A stretch of DNA of 42,292 nucleotides from Streptomyces flaveus (GTDB taxonomy: Bacteria > Actinomycetota > Actinomycetes > Streptomycetales > Streptomycetaceae), in assembly GCF_014647675.1 (NCBI RefSeq), contig NZ_BMPQ01000008.1, positions 157,471 to 199,762 on the forward strand. The letters are read 5' to 3'. The notes under the pieces are model-generated. The model was not told where the DNA came from and searched no databases. It worked only from the letters and a program-made list of their open reading frames with translations. Shown piece by piece: positions 16,844 through 24,953 of the stretch (position 1 is the stretch's first letter; each line of letters begins with the position of its first letter). The translations under genes and the position numbers were made by a program.

Positions 16844-17059
16844 TCAGCCTTCGAACACGCCGCCCTTGACCGCGGCGACGAACTCGGCCCAGCCGTTGGC
16901 CGGGAAGAGCAGCGTCGGGCCGTGGGGGGTCTTGCTGTCGCGGACGGGGACGGCGGCGGGGATGTTGTCGGCTACTTCGACGCAGTTGCCCTGCCCCCCG
17001 TCGCTGTAACTGGACTTGCGCCACACCGCGGTGCTCAGGTCTATGCTGGCGGATCGCAT
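16844..17059 (-). CDS. DUF397 protein, partner of XRE regulator
   Basis: 71-residue DUF397 protein. It has the family core WRKSSYSDGGQGNCVEVA, followed by VPVRDSKTPHGPTLLFP and FVAAVKGG. DUF397 proteins occur almost always beside an XRE/DUF5753 regulator in streptomycetes and are thought to act as its small antagonist or partner. Its start overlaps the end of the regulator gene by 16 to 19 bases, so they are one operon. It ends 7 bases from the stop of the convergent unknown gene. Confidence 0.9.
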   Translation of the reverse strand: MRSASIDLSTAVWRKSSYSDGGQGNCVEVADNIPAAVPVRDSKTPHGPTLLFPANGWAEFVAAVKGGVFEG

Positions 17060-17895
17060 GGTGCGCTGTCCTCCATCACTTGCTCAATGAACGCTACGGA
17101 TTCCCGAGGCGAAAGGGCCAAGCCCCGGAGTGCATCGTAGGACAACCTGAACCGAGTGACGGTCTCAGTCTCCTCGAACAGTTCACCACTCTTGCTGGTC
17201 TCCAGCCAGGCAGCGGTACAGCCGTCAGGACGCCGTAGCAAGGTCAACGCACCGTCCAAAAGATCATGCAACCCGGCAGAGAAGGGCAGCACCTGCACGT
17301 CCACGTGTGGCAGGGCCGCCAGCTCAACGAGATGCGCAAGCTGCTCTCGCCACTCCTGAACATCCCGCAAGGGCCGTCTGAGCACGGGCTCGTCCAGGAT
17401 CGCCCGCAGATACGGAGCAGAGTCCCGATGCAGCATCTCCTTTCTCCCCATGCGGGCCTCGAGCTGCTCCTCCAACTCCGCGACATCGCAGGGCCGATGC
17501 GGCGTGGACCACAGCAGAGCACGGGCGTACGCCTCGGTCTGGAACACCCCCGGCAAGAACGCCCCGGCGTAGTGCTCAATGACCACCGCCTCCGCCTCAA
17601 GCTCCATGTACCGCACGTACTTCTCGCGGAACACGGCCCCCTGCTTGGCGAGCTCCCATAGCCGCATCAGCAAGGGAGTCGTTCCGTAGACCGTGTCCAG
17701 TGCCTCGATGAGCTCGGGGCCGCCGAGGCTCTTGCCCTGCTCCATGTTGTGCAGGTGCGTGCGGTCCCATCCGACCTTGTCGGCCAACTCCCGCAGGGAC
17801 CAGCGGAATTCGCTGCGCAGCCGGGCCAACTCGGCGGCCAGAACCATACGCGGTGACTGCTGCCCGTGTCCTGAGGTCGGTTTCCGCGGCGGCAC
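17041..17895 (-). CDS. XRE-family regulator with DUF5753 domain
   Basis: 284-residue DNA-binding protein. The helix-turn-helix (about 17-75) includes LRSEFRWSLRELADKVGWDRTHLHNMEQGK. The rest is a DUF5753 ligand-like domain: AGAFLPGVFQTEAYARALL, LRAILDEPVLRRPL, VDVQVLPFSAG. This architecture is typical of the WhiJ-like regulators that work with a DUF397 partner. GTG at 17895 follows a GGAGAGG ribosome site. It diverges from the small gene at 18033, with an inverted repeat between. As the only DNA-binding regulator inside the accessory block it may control neighbouring defence genes (inference). Confidence 0.9.
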   Translation of the reverse strand: MPPRKPTSGHGQQSPRMVLAAELARLRSEFRWSLRELADKVGWDRTHLHNMEQGKSLGGPELIEALDTVYGTTPLLMRLWELAKQGAVFREKYVRYMELEAEAVVIEHYAGAFLPGVFQTEAYARALLWSTPHRPCDVAELEEQLEARMGRKEMLHRDSAPYLRAILDEPVLRRPLRDVQEWREQLAHLVELAALPHVDVQVLPFSAGLHDLLDGALTLLRRPDGCTAAWLETSKSGELFEETETVTRFRLSYDALRGLALSPRESVAFIEQVMEDSAPCDPPA

Positions 17896-17967
17896 CGAAC
17901 ACCTCTCCGTCGTTGATCAGCGGGCCCTGATACGCCGACACCAGCACCCAATAAACCGACAGTTACT

Positions 17968-17987
17968 ACCTGTTCACGATAGGTGAA
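17968..17987. promoter_or_regulatory. Inverted repeat in the divergent XRE promoter region
   Basis: TTCAC (17973-17977) and GTGAA (17983-17987) with a 5-base spacer, overlapping a second pair ACCT (17968-17971) and AGGT (17981-17984). It lies in the 137-base gap between the regulator and the small gene at 18033, the usual place for an XRE operator. Confidence 0.4.
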
Positions 17988-18032
17988 GAGACGGGAGGCT
18001 GAAGGCCGTTCATCACGAAAGGAGATGGCCCG

Positions 18033-18383
18033 GTGACATACCGCCGTGATCGCCGCCTGTTCGCCGCCCCCGCGCCCGACCTTCGGCTGCTGCCGTGGGA
18101 GAGCCCGGAGGGCAAGCCCTGCTTCCTGCGCCCCGCCGATAACGGCGGGGGTCTGGTCTCGCGCCTCGCCGACGACGTGGAGGAGGCGCAGATGAATCTC
18201 GGCACAGATGCCCTGACGGACGCCGAGGCCGTTCTGGACGACCCTATGGCGGGACCGCTCACCCTGCGGGTGACGCTGCGGCGGACCGCCGGGGCGCTGG
18301 GTGACGTACTCCGCATCGCCGACAGCCGCGGGGCCCGGCTCCCTGACCCAGGCCGCGAGGAAGAGGACGACGGGCTTGAGTAG
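18033..18383 (+). CDS. Small hypothetical protein paired with XRE/DUF397
   Basis: 116-residue protein without a recognised domain. It is rich in Asp/Glu near the end and contains LRLLPWESPEGKPCFLRP, DVEEAQMNLGTDALTDAEAVL and LTLRVTLRRTAGALGDVLRIA. Similar proteins sit divergently beside XRE/DUF5753-DUF397 pairs in streptomycetes (from memory). GTG at 18033 follows a strong AAAGGAGA ribosome site. It precedes the DUF1156 gene on the same strand by 136 bases. It may be a target of the regulator. Confidence 0.7.
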   Translation: MTYRRDRRLFAAPAPDLRLLPWESPEGKPCFLRPADNGGGLVSRLADDVEEAQMNLGTDALTDAEAVLDDPMAGPLTLRVTLRRTAGALGDVLRIADSRGARLPDPGREEEDDGLE

Positions 18384-18408
18384 TCGCGTGGGGCGCGCCC
18401 CCGGAACG

Positions 18409-18444
18409 GGCTCGTACGGGGCTGTCAGTCATACGAGCCATACT
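18409..18444 (+). promoter_or_regulatory. Inverted repeat and -10-like box before the DUF1156 gene
   Basis: GGCTCGTA (18409-18416) and TACGAGCC (18432-18439) are perfect 8-base arms with a 15-base spacer. CATACT (18439-18444) right after it resembles a -10 box. If that promoter is used, the repeat covers the -35 to -10 interval and would be an operator. The gap 18384-18519 shows no gene. Confidence 0.4.
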
Positions 18445-18519
18445 GGGGCGGGTGTCGGCCCTCCCTGTCGGGAAAACCGGGCGGCACCGTCCCACCCCTG
18501 CCCGGAGAGAAGAGCCCGC

Positions 18520-21294
18520 ATGACGACCACGCCCAAGCGCAAGCTGATCGAGGTTGCGCTGCCGCTCGAAGTGATCAACCGTGAATCCGCGCGGGAGAAG
18601 TCGATCCGGCAAGGGCATCCCTCCACCCTCCACCTGTGGTGGGCTCGCCGCCCGCTCGCCGCGTGCCGAGCGGTGCTGTTCGCTCAGCTCGTCGACGACC
18701 CGACGTCCCACCCGGACCGATTCCCGGATGACGAGGCCATCGCGCTGGAGCGAAAGCGGCTCTTCCGCATCATCGAGCAGCTGGTGGAGTGGGAGAACAC
18801 CTCGGATGAGGCGCTGCTGCGGGAGGCGCATGAGGAGATCCTCAAGTCCACGGATGGCAACCCTCCGCCGGTCCTGGACCCCTTCGCCGGCGGTGGCTCC
18901 ATCCCCCTGGAAGCGCAGCGGCTGGGCCTGGAAGCTCATGCGTCCGACCTCAATCCGGTGCCGGTGCTGATCAACAAAGCACTGATCGAGATTCCCCCGA
19001 AGTGGGCCGGGCAGCCGCCGGTTTTCCCGGGAGCGGCCGACGAAGGACTGGGTGCGGACGGCGCGACCGAGGGCTGGTGGCCCAAGGCCACGGGTCTGGC
19101 CGAGGACGTTCGCCGTTACGGCAAGTGGATGCGGAACGAGGCCGAGAGGCGGATCGGCCACCTCTACCCGAGGGCCAAGTTCGAGGACGAGGAAGGCAGG
19201 GTCCGCGAGCTCAACGTCATCGCCTGGATCTGGGCCCGCACCGTGGAGTGCCCCAACCCGGCATGCGGCATCCGCATGCCTCTGGTCAAGTCCTGGTGGC
19301 TCGGGAAAAAGAAGGGCAAGGAGGCGTATGTCGTCCCGAGCGTGGAGGACGGCCGCGTCGTTTTCACCATCGGGCATGACTTGAAGCAGGCCCCGAAGGC
19401 GGCCGACGACGGCACGGTCCGGAGGACCGGCGCGGTATGCGTGGGCTGCCACGACGTGGCCCCCTTGTCGTACGTCCGGACCGAAGGCAAGGCGGGGCGT
19501 ATCGGCCAGCAGCTCTTGGCCATCGCGGCGGAAGGAAAGCGGCAGCGGATTTACCTCCCGCCGAACGACGAGCACGAACAGGCCGCGCGGGTGCCGCGTC
19601 CGGACGATGTCCCTGAATCGGAGCTCCCTTACAATCCGCGGTATCTTACGACGCCCAACTACGGCATGACCCACCACGCCGACCTCTTCACCAACCGCCA
19701 GCTCACGGCGATGTCCGAATTCTGCCGCCTCATTGGGAAAGCAATGGACGGCACAGATATGGGCACGACTCCGCATGGGTACCGCCGAGCAGTTGAGACT
19801 TATCTCGGATTCCTGGTGAGCGCCGTTTCAGACGATCTCACTTCCTTGGTTTCCTGGAGCCCGTCACACGGCACAGGTGCCACTCGCTCGACTTTCGCAC
19901 GACAGGCATTGTCCATGGTCTGGGATTTCGCCGAGGTCAACCCGTTCGTGGGTGCGACCGGAGACATCAATAGGGCAGTAGCGGCGATCGCCCGGGTTAT
20001 CGAGACGCTACCGGCATCAGCAGCCGGGTTCGCCGAGCAGCAGGACGCCGCCACTCGCTCGTACGGGAATTTCGTCGTGGCGACCGATCCGCCGTATTAC
20101 GACAACGTCCCATACGCAGACCTCTCGGATTTCTTCTACGTATGGCTGCGTTCTTCACTGCGCGGCAACTGGCCCGACCTTCTCGGAACCATGTTGACTC
20201 CGAAGGATGAGGAACTGGTCGCGGATCCTTTCCGTCGAGGCGGAAAAGAAGAATCCGAAAGGTTCTTCGAGGATGGCTTCAGGCGCGTATTCCATCGCAT
20301 TCGCGAGAATGCGGACGCGAGCTACCCGATGACCATCTTCTATGCCTTCAAGCAATCCGAAACCGATGTGGACGGGCAAGCGTCAACAGGGTGGGAGACA
20401 CTGCTGACCGGCCTACTCAGAGAAGGCTGGACGGTCACAGGCACATGGCCGATGCGTACGGAGCGCACCAGCCGGACCCGCAACAACGCCAGCAACGCCC
20501 TGGCCTCCTCCATCGTCCTCGCCTGCCGCCCGCGCCCCGACGACGCGGAGACCGTCAGCCGCCGCGCCTTCCTGTCCGCACTCAAGGCCGAGATGCCGAC
20601 GAAGCTCAACGAGCTGCAGCAGGGCGCCATCGCGCCCGTGGACCTCGGTCAGGCCGCCATCGGCCCCGGCATGGCGGTGTTCTCCCGCTACACGCGCGTA
20701 CTGGAGCCGGACGGGCGGGCCATGACCGTGCGCACCGCACTCACGGAGATCAACCGGACGCTGGACGAGGTTCTCTCCGAGCAGGAGGGCGACTTCGACC
20801 CGGACACCCGGTTCTGCGTGCAGTGGTTCAGGAACTTCGGCTGGAGCGAGGGAATCTTCGGCGACGCCGACAACCTTGCCCGGCAGCGCAACACGTCCGT
20901 GGACGGCGTACAGCACGGCGGCGTCTTCCGGGCCGTCGCGGGCAAGGCACGGCTGTTGCCCTTCTCCGAGCTGTCGGACGACTGGCATCCGCTGACCGAG
21001 GACCGGATCAGCCTCTGGTCCGTCGTCCTGCGCCTCGCCAAAACCCTGGAAGACGAAGGCGTGGAGCCCGCCGCACGGCTGATGGCGGCCGCGCGGGACC
21101 GGGTGGACATGGACGCCGCGCAGGAGCTGGCGTATCTGCTGTTCTCGATCTGTGAGAATCGGCGTCTCGCGCAGGACGCGATCCTCTTCAACGGGCTCGG
21201 CCAGTCCTGGTCCGACCTGACCGTCGCCTCGCGGAACCCGTCTATCGCCGTGCCCAGCACTGTGGAGGACACCCTTCCCTTCAACGAGGAGTGA
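18520..21294 (+). CDS. DUF1156 adenine-type DNA methylase with Zn ribbon
   Basis: 924-residue DNA methyltransferase of the DUF1156/COG1743 family. The N-terminal DUF1156 part has LPLEVINRESAREKSIR and HPSTLHLWWARRPLA. SAM-binding motif I is DPFAGGGSIPLEA (Asp 120), and the catalytic motif IV is DPPYYDN (523-529), as in N6-adenine or N4-cytosine enzymes. A Zn ribbon uses Cys 244, Cys 249, Cys 307 and Cys 310. Predicted role: marking host DNA for self/non-self discrimination. ATG at 18520 follows GGAGAGAAGAG; a 73-residue upstream extension in frame is low-complexity and was rejected. The stretch from about 19720 to 20420 has visibly lower GC at third positions than the rest of the gene. DUF499 follows after 108 bases. 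Confidence 0.92.
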   Translation: MTTTPKRKLIEVALPLEVINRESAREKSIRQGHPSTLHLWWARRPLAACRAVLFAQLVDDPTSHPDRFPDDEAIALERKRLFRIIEQLVEWENTSDEALLREAHEEILKSTDGNPPPVLDPFAGGGSIPLEAQRLGLEAHASDLNPVPVLINKALIEIPPKWAGQPPVFPGAADEGLGADGATEGWWPKATGLAEDVRRYGKWMRNEAERRIGHLYPRAKFEDEEGRVRELNVIAWIWARTVECPNPACGIRMPLVKSWWLGKKKGKEAYVVPSVEDGRVVFTIGHDLKQAPKAADDGTVRRTGAVCVGCHDVAPLSYVRTEGKAGRIGQQLLAIAAEGKRQRIYLPPNDEHEQAARVPRPDDVPESELPYNPRYLTTPNYGMTHHADLFTNRQLTAMSEFCRLIGKAMDGTDMGTTPHGYRRAVETYLGFLVSAVSDDLTSLVSWSPSHGTGATRSTFARQALSMVWDFAEVNPFVGATGDINRAVAAIARVIETLPASAAGFAEQQDAATRSYGNFVVATDPPYYDNVPYADLSDFFYVWLRSSLRGNWPDLLGTMLTPKDEELVADPFRRGGKEESERFFEDGFRRVFHRIRENADASYPMTIFYAFKQSETDVDGQASTGWETLLTGLLREGWTVTGTWPMRTERTSRTRNNASNALASSIVLACRPRPDDAETVSRRAFLSALKAEMPTKLNELQQGAIAPVDLGQAAIGPGMAVFSRYTRVLEPDGRAMTVRTALTEINRTLDEVLSEQEGDFDPDTRFCVQWFRNFGWSEGIFGDADNLARQRNTSVDGVQHGGVFRAVAGKARLLPFSELSDDWHPLTEDRISLWSVVLRLAKTLEDEGVEPAARLMAAARDRVDMDAAQELAYLLFSICENRRLAQDAILFNGLGQSWSDLTVASRNPSIAVPSTVEDTLPFNEE

Positions 21295-21402
21295 GCCGTG
21301 TCCCGAGGGGCATAGGCTTGTGGCTGTCCGTGCCGGCGGGGCTACGCGGCTCATTGGCAGGGGCCGGCCAGCCGCGAGCACCGAAGGGGACGAGCACAGA
21401 CG

Positions 21403-24400
21403 ATGGCGATCAGCAACCGGGACCGGGTTCAGCGCGGCTTCGAGCTGTTGGCGGAAGGACTGGAACCTTTCGTCAACGAGGTCATATCGGCGGCCACTGC
21501 GGACGGCGGCGAGACGTACTCGAAGTCCGACCTGGCCGTGCAGCTGAACGTCATCGCCGACGAGCAGCGGGCCGAGTTCAAGGACCGGCTCTCCCGCGGT
21601 GAGCAGGCCATCGCGTCCATCCTCCGGGAGGAGCGCAACAAGTGGCCCCACACCGAGAGGTACAGCCCAGAGGACGCCGCGTACGTCCTCGACCTGATCG
21701 AGCGGCTGCTCACCTCCGTCGGCGCTCCCCGGCAGGCCGCCGCCGCGCACACGGAGAAGCGGAATCTGCTCCAGCTCGCACAGGAGCGGCAGACGCGGGA
21801 ATCGGTCAAGGAGTCGACCCGCGCCGCTGCCGCTGTACCGGGGATGATCCAGGGCCAAGCCCTCAAGCCCTGGACCCAGGTCCTGGCCCCGCATCCGGAC
21901 GTAAGGTCGAACCAGTACGTGGCCGCCGAGTTCGCCGCCGACCTCTACGAGGTGGCGTACGGCGACGCGGGCGAGGAGTACGCCGACCCGGTGCGCTTCT
22001 TCGAGCGCACCTACCTCACGGAAGGGCTGCGGGGCCTCGTCACCATGGCGGCCAAGAGGCTGTCCGGTGACGGCAACGTCGACCCGGTCATCAATCTGCA
22101 GACCAACTTCGGTGGTGGCAAGACGCACTCGATGCTGGCGCTCTTCCATCTCGCCTCGGGTCGTCACCTCACCGAGTTCCCGCAGGAACTGCACGACCTG
22201 ATCGTCGAGTCCGGTGTGGACTGGGGTTCGCTCGCCAAGGTCAACACAGCCGTTCTCGTCGGCAACAAGCTCTCCGCCACTTCCGGCGCGGACCACGAGG
22301 GAACGCACGTCAACACCCTCTGGGGCGAGCTCGCCATGCGGCTCGGCGGCAAGGCCGCGTACGAGCGGATCGCGGCGGACGACGACGCCGGCACCAATCC
22401 CGGTCAGCGGCTGAAGGACCTGATCGCCGCGCACAGCCCCTGCGTGATCCTGATCGACGAGTGGGTCGCGTACGCGCGTGAGCTGTACGGCCGGGACGAT
22501 CTTCCCGCCGGCACGTTCGACACCCAGTTCAGCTTCGCCCAGACGCTGACCGAAGCCGTCAAGGCCGTGCCCGGCGCCCTGCTGGTGGTCTCCATCCCGG
22601 CGTCCAAGGAGATCGACGCCGGTGAGAGTGCGACCAGCGGCGTCGGCCTGGAGGTCGGCGGACTCAACGGCCGGGAGGCCCTCAAGCGGCTGCAGCACGT
22701 GGTACGCCGGGTCGCCTGGCACTGGACACCCGCGTCCCAGCAGGAGTCCTTCGAGATCGTTCGTCGCAGGCTCTTCGAGGAGCCCGACGCCGAGGCAAAG
22801 ACGGAGATCGCGGCGGTGGCCCGGCACTTCGTCGAGTTCTACCGCTCTAAGCATGGGGAGTTCCCGCGCGAGTGCTACGAGGGCACGTACGAGGACCGGA
22901 TCAAGGCGTGCTATCCGATACACCCCGAGCTGTTCGACCGGCTCTACAAGGACTGGTCCACGCTCGACCGATTCCAGCGCACCCGTGGCGTACTGCGCAT
23001 GATGAGCAGCGTGGTCCACTCGCTATGGCAGGCCGACGACTCCGGTCCGCTGATCATGCCCGGTTCCATCCCGCTGCAGGACGCGAAGGTCGTGAGTGAG
23101 CTCAACCAGTACCTCGATGACGAGTGGAAGGTGATCATCTCCACGGACGTCGACGGGGATGCCTCGGTGCCTGTGCGCATCGACAACGACCGCAAGACCT
23201 TCGGCCAGCGGCGGATCACCCGGCGGCTCGCCCGCACGGTGTTCTTCGGCTCCGCCCCGACGCTGCGCAGCGAGCATCGCGGGATCGAGCGGCAGTACGT
23301 CTGGCTGGGCGTGGCCGTGCCCGGTGACACCATCGGCAACTTCGGCTCCGCGATCGACCTGCTCGCCCAGCGGACCACGTACTTCTATCCGGAGACTGGC
23401 CGCTACTACTACAGCACCCAGCCCTCCATAACCCGCACCGTCCAAGATCGCGCGGAGGCACTGCGAAACCGGCCCGAGGAGGTCTGGCGCGAGATCACCG
23501 ATCGGCTGCGCAGCACCCAGGCGGCCCACTCGGGCCAGTTCCGCAAGGTTCACGCCGCCCCCGAGGGCACAGGCGAGGTACGGGACTGGGAAGAGGCCCG
23601 CCTTGTGCTGCTCCACCCGCGGTATCCACACCGCAGGAACAAGGACGAGTCCCCGGCGCTCGAATTCGCCGCACAGTGTTTGCGGCAGTGCGGCTCCGCC
23701 CAGCGCGTCAACGTCAACCAGCTGGTCTTCCTGGCCCCGGACGAGCAGCGGCTGCTGGAACTGGAGGACGCCGTCCGGGACTTCCTGGCCTGGAAGGGTA
23801 TCTACGAGGAGCGGGGCGAGGAGGAACTCAACCTCAACCCCCAGCAAGTCAGGCTCGCGGAGACCCGCCGGGCTCACGCCGACCAGGCGGTCGATCTGCG
23901 GATCTCAGCGACGTACAACTGGCTGACCGTGCCGGATCAGCCGGAGGGCGACAAGGAGTACACCCTCAAGGCCATCAGGTGCGACGGATCCGAGGACGGG
24001 CTCGCGGTGCGGGCTTCGCAAAAGCTGGTCGACGCGGGGTTGTTCGCCCCCGTCTTCGGTACTGCCAGTCTTCGCCGTGACCTCGACACCGATCTGCGAC
24101 GGGTCTGGGAGCGGGGTCACGTCACCTTCGGCGCACTGTGGGGGTACTACCGCAGGCATCCGTACCTGACACGGCTGCGGGACCGCTCAGTGCTGGAGGA
24201 TGCCGTCCTGCGTGTTCTCACCGAGGGCATCACCTGGGACGTAGAGGGCTTCGCTCTCGCTGAGGGTTACGACGAGGAACGCGGTGCTTACACCGGTCTG
24301 GCACTGCCCATGGAGGGCACGTTCGGGCAGGTGACCGATCAGACCCTGTTGGTCGCTCCAGAGCGTGCGATCGCTCAGCGCGAGCAGGAGCGCGCCGCGG

Positions 24401-24816
24401 CGCGAGCCCGCGAGGAGGCCGCGCGTGCCGCCGCCGAAGCGGTGAGCGGCACGGAAGCCTTCACCACCAGTGAACCCGGTGCGGGGGTGCCCAGCACCGG
24501 AGCCGGTCCGCGCCCGGCCGGTCCTGGGATGCCACAGGCATCGCTCTCCTCCCTCGCCCCCGAAGGCCCTGCCCCGGCGCGGCATGCCCGCTTCTTCGGT
24601 TCGTATCCGATGGACGCGGAACGGATCGGCAAGGACTTCACCAAGTTCATCGAGGAGATCCTGCCGCATCTGCGGTCCGTCCCCGGTGCCGAGGTGCGGC
24701 TCCGGCTGGAGGTCGAGGCCCACAGCCCCGACGGCTATCCCGAGGACAAGGTCCGAGTCGTGACGGAGAACGCCCGGACCCTGAAGTTCGAGCCGTACGG
24801 GTTCGAGGATGAGTGA
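21403..24816 (+). CDS. DUF499 ATPase with N-terminal Swt1-like HEPN domain
   Basis: 1137-residue protein of the DUF499/COG1483 family, known to pair with DUF1156 methylases in defence islands. Residues 1-110 are a helical domain resembling the Swt1-type HEPN: it ends with LREERNKWPH, giving the RNase-type motif R78-N-x3-H83. The ATPase core has Walker A NFGGGKTHSM (Lys 240) and Walker B VILIDEW (Asp 352, Glu 353), then a SIPASKE sensor-like strand. Further on are DUF499 signatures such as TRGVLRMMSSVVHSLW. A charged Ala/Glu/Arg coil and Pro/Gly linker (about 985-1060) lead to a final 80-residue domain. Likely an ATP-driven sensor whose HEPN part cleaves RNA (inference). SD GAAGGGGA lies 12 bases before ATG. 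Confidence 0.88.
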   Translation: MAISNRDRVQRGFELLAEGLEPFVNEVISAATADGGETYSKSDLAVQLNVIADEQRAEFKDRLSRGEQAIASILREERNKWPHTERYSPEDAAYVLDLIERLLTSVGAPRQAAAAHTEKRNLLQLAQERQTRESVKESTRAAAAVPGMIQGQALKPWTQVLAPHPDVRSNQYVAAEFAADLYEVAYGDAGEEYADPVRFFERTYLTEGLRGLVTMAAKRLSGDGNVDPVINLQTNFGGGKTHSMLALFHLASGRHLTEFPQELHDLIVESGVDWGSLAKVNTAVLVGNKLSATSGADHEGTHVNTLWGELAMRLGGKAAYERIAADDDAGTNPGQRLKDLIAAHSPCVILIDEWVAYARELYGRDDLPAGTFDTQFSFAQTLTEAVKAVPGALLVVSIPASKEIDAGESATSGVGLEVGGLNGREALKRLQHVVRRVAWHWTPASQQESFEIVRRRLFEEPDAEAKTEIAAVARHFVEFYRSKHGEFPRECYEGTYEDRIKACYPIHPELFDRLYKDWSTLDRFQRTRGVLRMMSSVVHSLWQADDSGPLIMPGSIPLQDAKVVSELNQYLDDEWKVIISTDVDGDASVPVRIDNDRKTFGQRRITRRLARTVFFGSAPTLRSEHRGIERQYVWLGVAVPGDTIGNFGSAIDLLAQRTTYFYPETGRYYYSTQPSITRTVQDRAEALRNRPEEVWREITDRLRSTQAAHSGQFRKVHAAPEGTGEVRDWEEARLVLLHPRYPHRRNKDESPALEFAAQCLRQCGSAQRVNVNQLVFLAPDEQRLLELEDAVRDFLAWKGIYEERGEEELNLNPQQVRLAETRRAHADQAVDLRISATYNWLTVPDQPEGDKEYTLKAIRCDGSEDGLAVRASQKLVDAGLFAPVFGTASLRRDLDTDLRRVWERGHVTFGALWGYYRRHPYLTRLRDRSVLEDAVLRVLTEGITWDVEGFALAEGYDEERGAYTGLALPMEGTFGQVTDQTLLVAPERAIAQREQERAAARAREEAARAAAEAVSGTEAFTTSEPGAGVPSTGAGPRPAGPGMPQASLSSLAPEGPAPARHARFFGSYPMDAERIGKDFTKFIEEILPHLRSVPGAEVRLRLEVEAHSPDGYPEDKVRVVTENARTLKFEPYGFEDE

Positions 24817-24953
24817 CCTGCTAAGGATGAAGTAGCCGCTCAGCAGCAGTCGCCTCGCCCGTCTCAAGCGATAGGTGAGCGAAGGGCGGCGTGTGTCCGG
24901 TGCGCCGACGATCAGGCACACTGGACGTTTGGCCGACCGGAGAGGTGCCTCGT

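Noticed and set aside
20413..23019. 868-codon open frame on the minus strand
   Set aside because: Antisense to the DUF1156 and DUF499 genes with all their motifs intact; no recognisable domain in the antisense product.
8128..24816. Classification as DISARM
   Set aside because: The helicase resembles DrmD and there is a DNA methylase, but DrmA, DrmB (DUF1998) and DrmC (phospholipase D) are missing.
7735..24953. Prophage or integrative element with att sites
   Set aside because: No integrase, capsid, tail, replication or transfer gene is seen, and I found no convincing direct repeat shared by the two edges.
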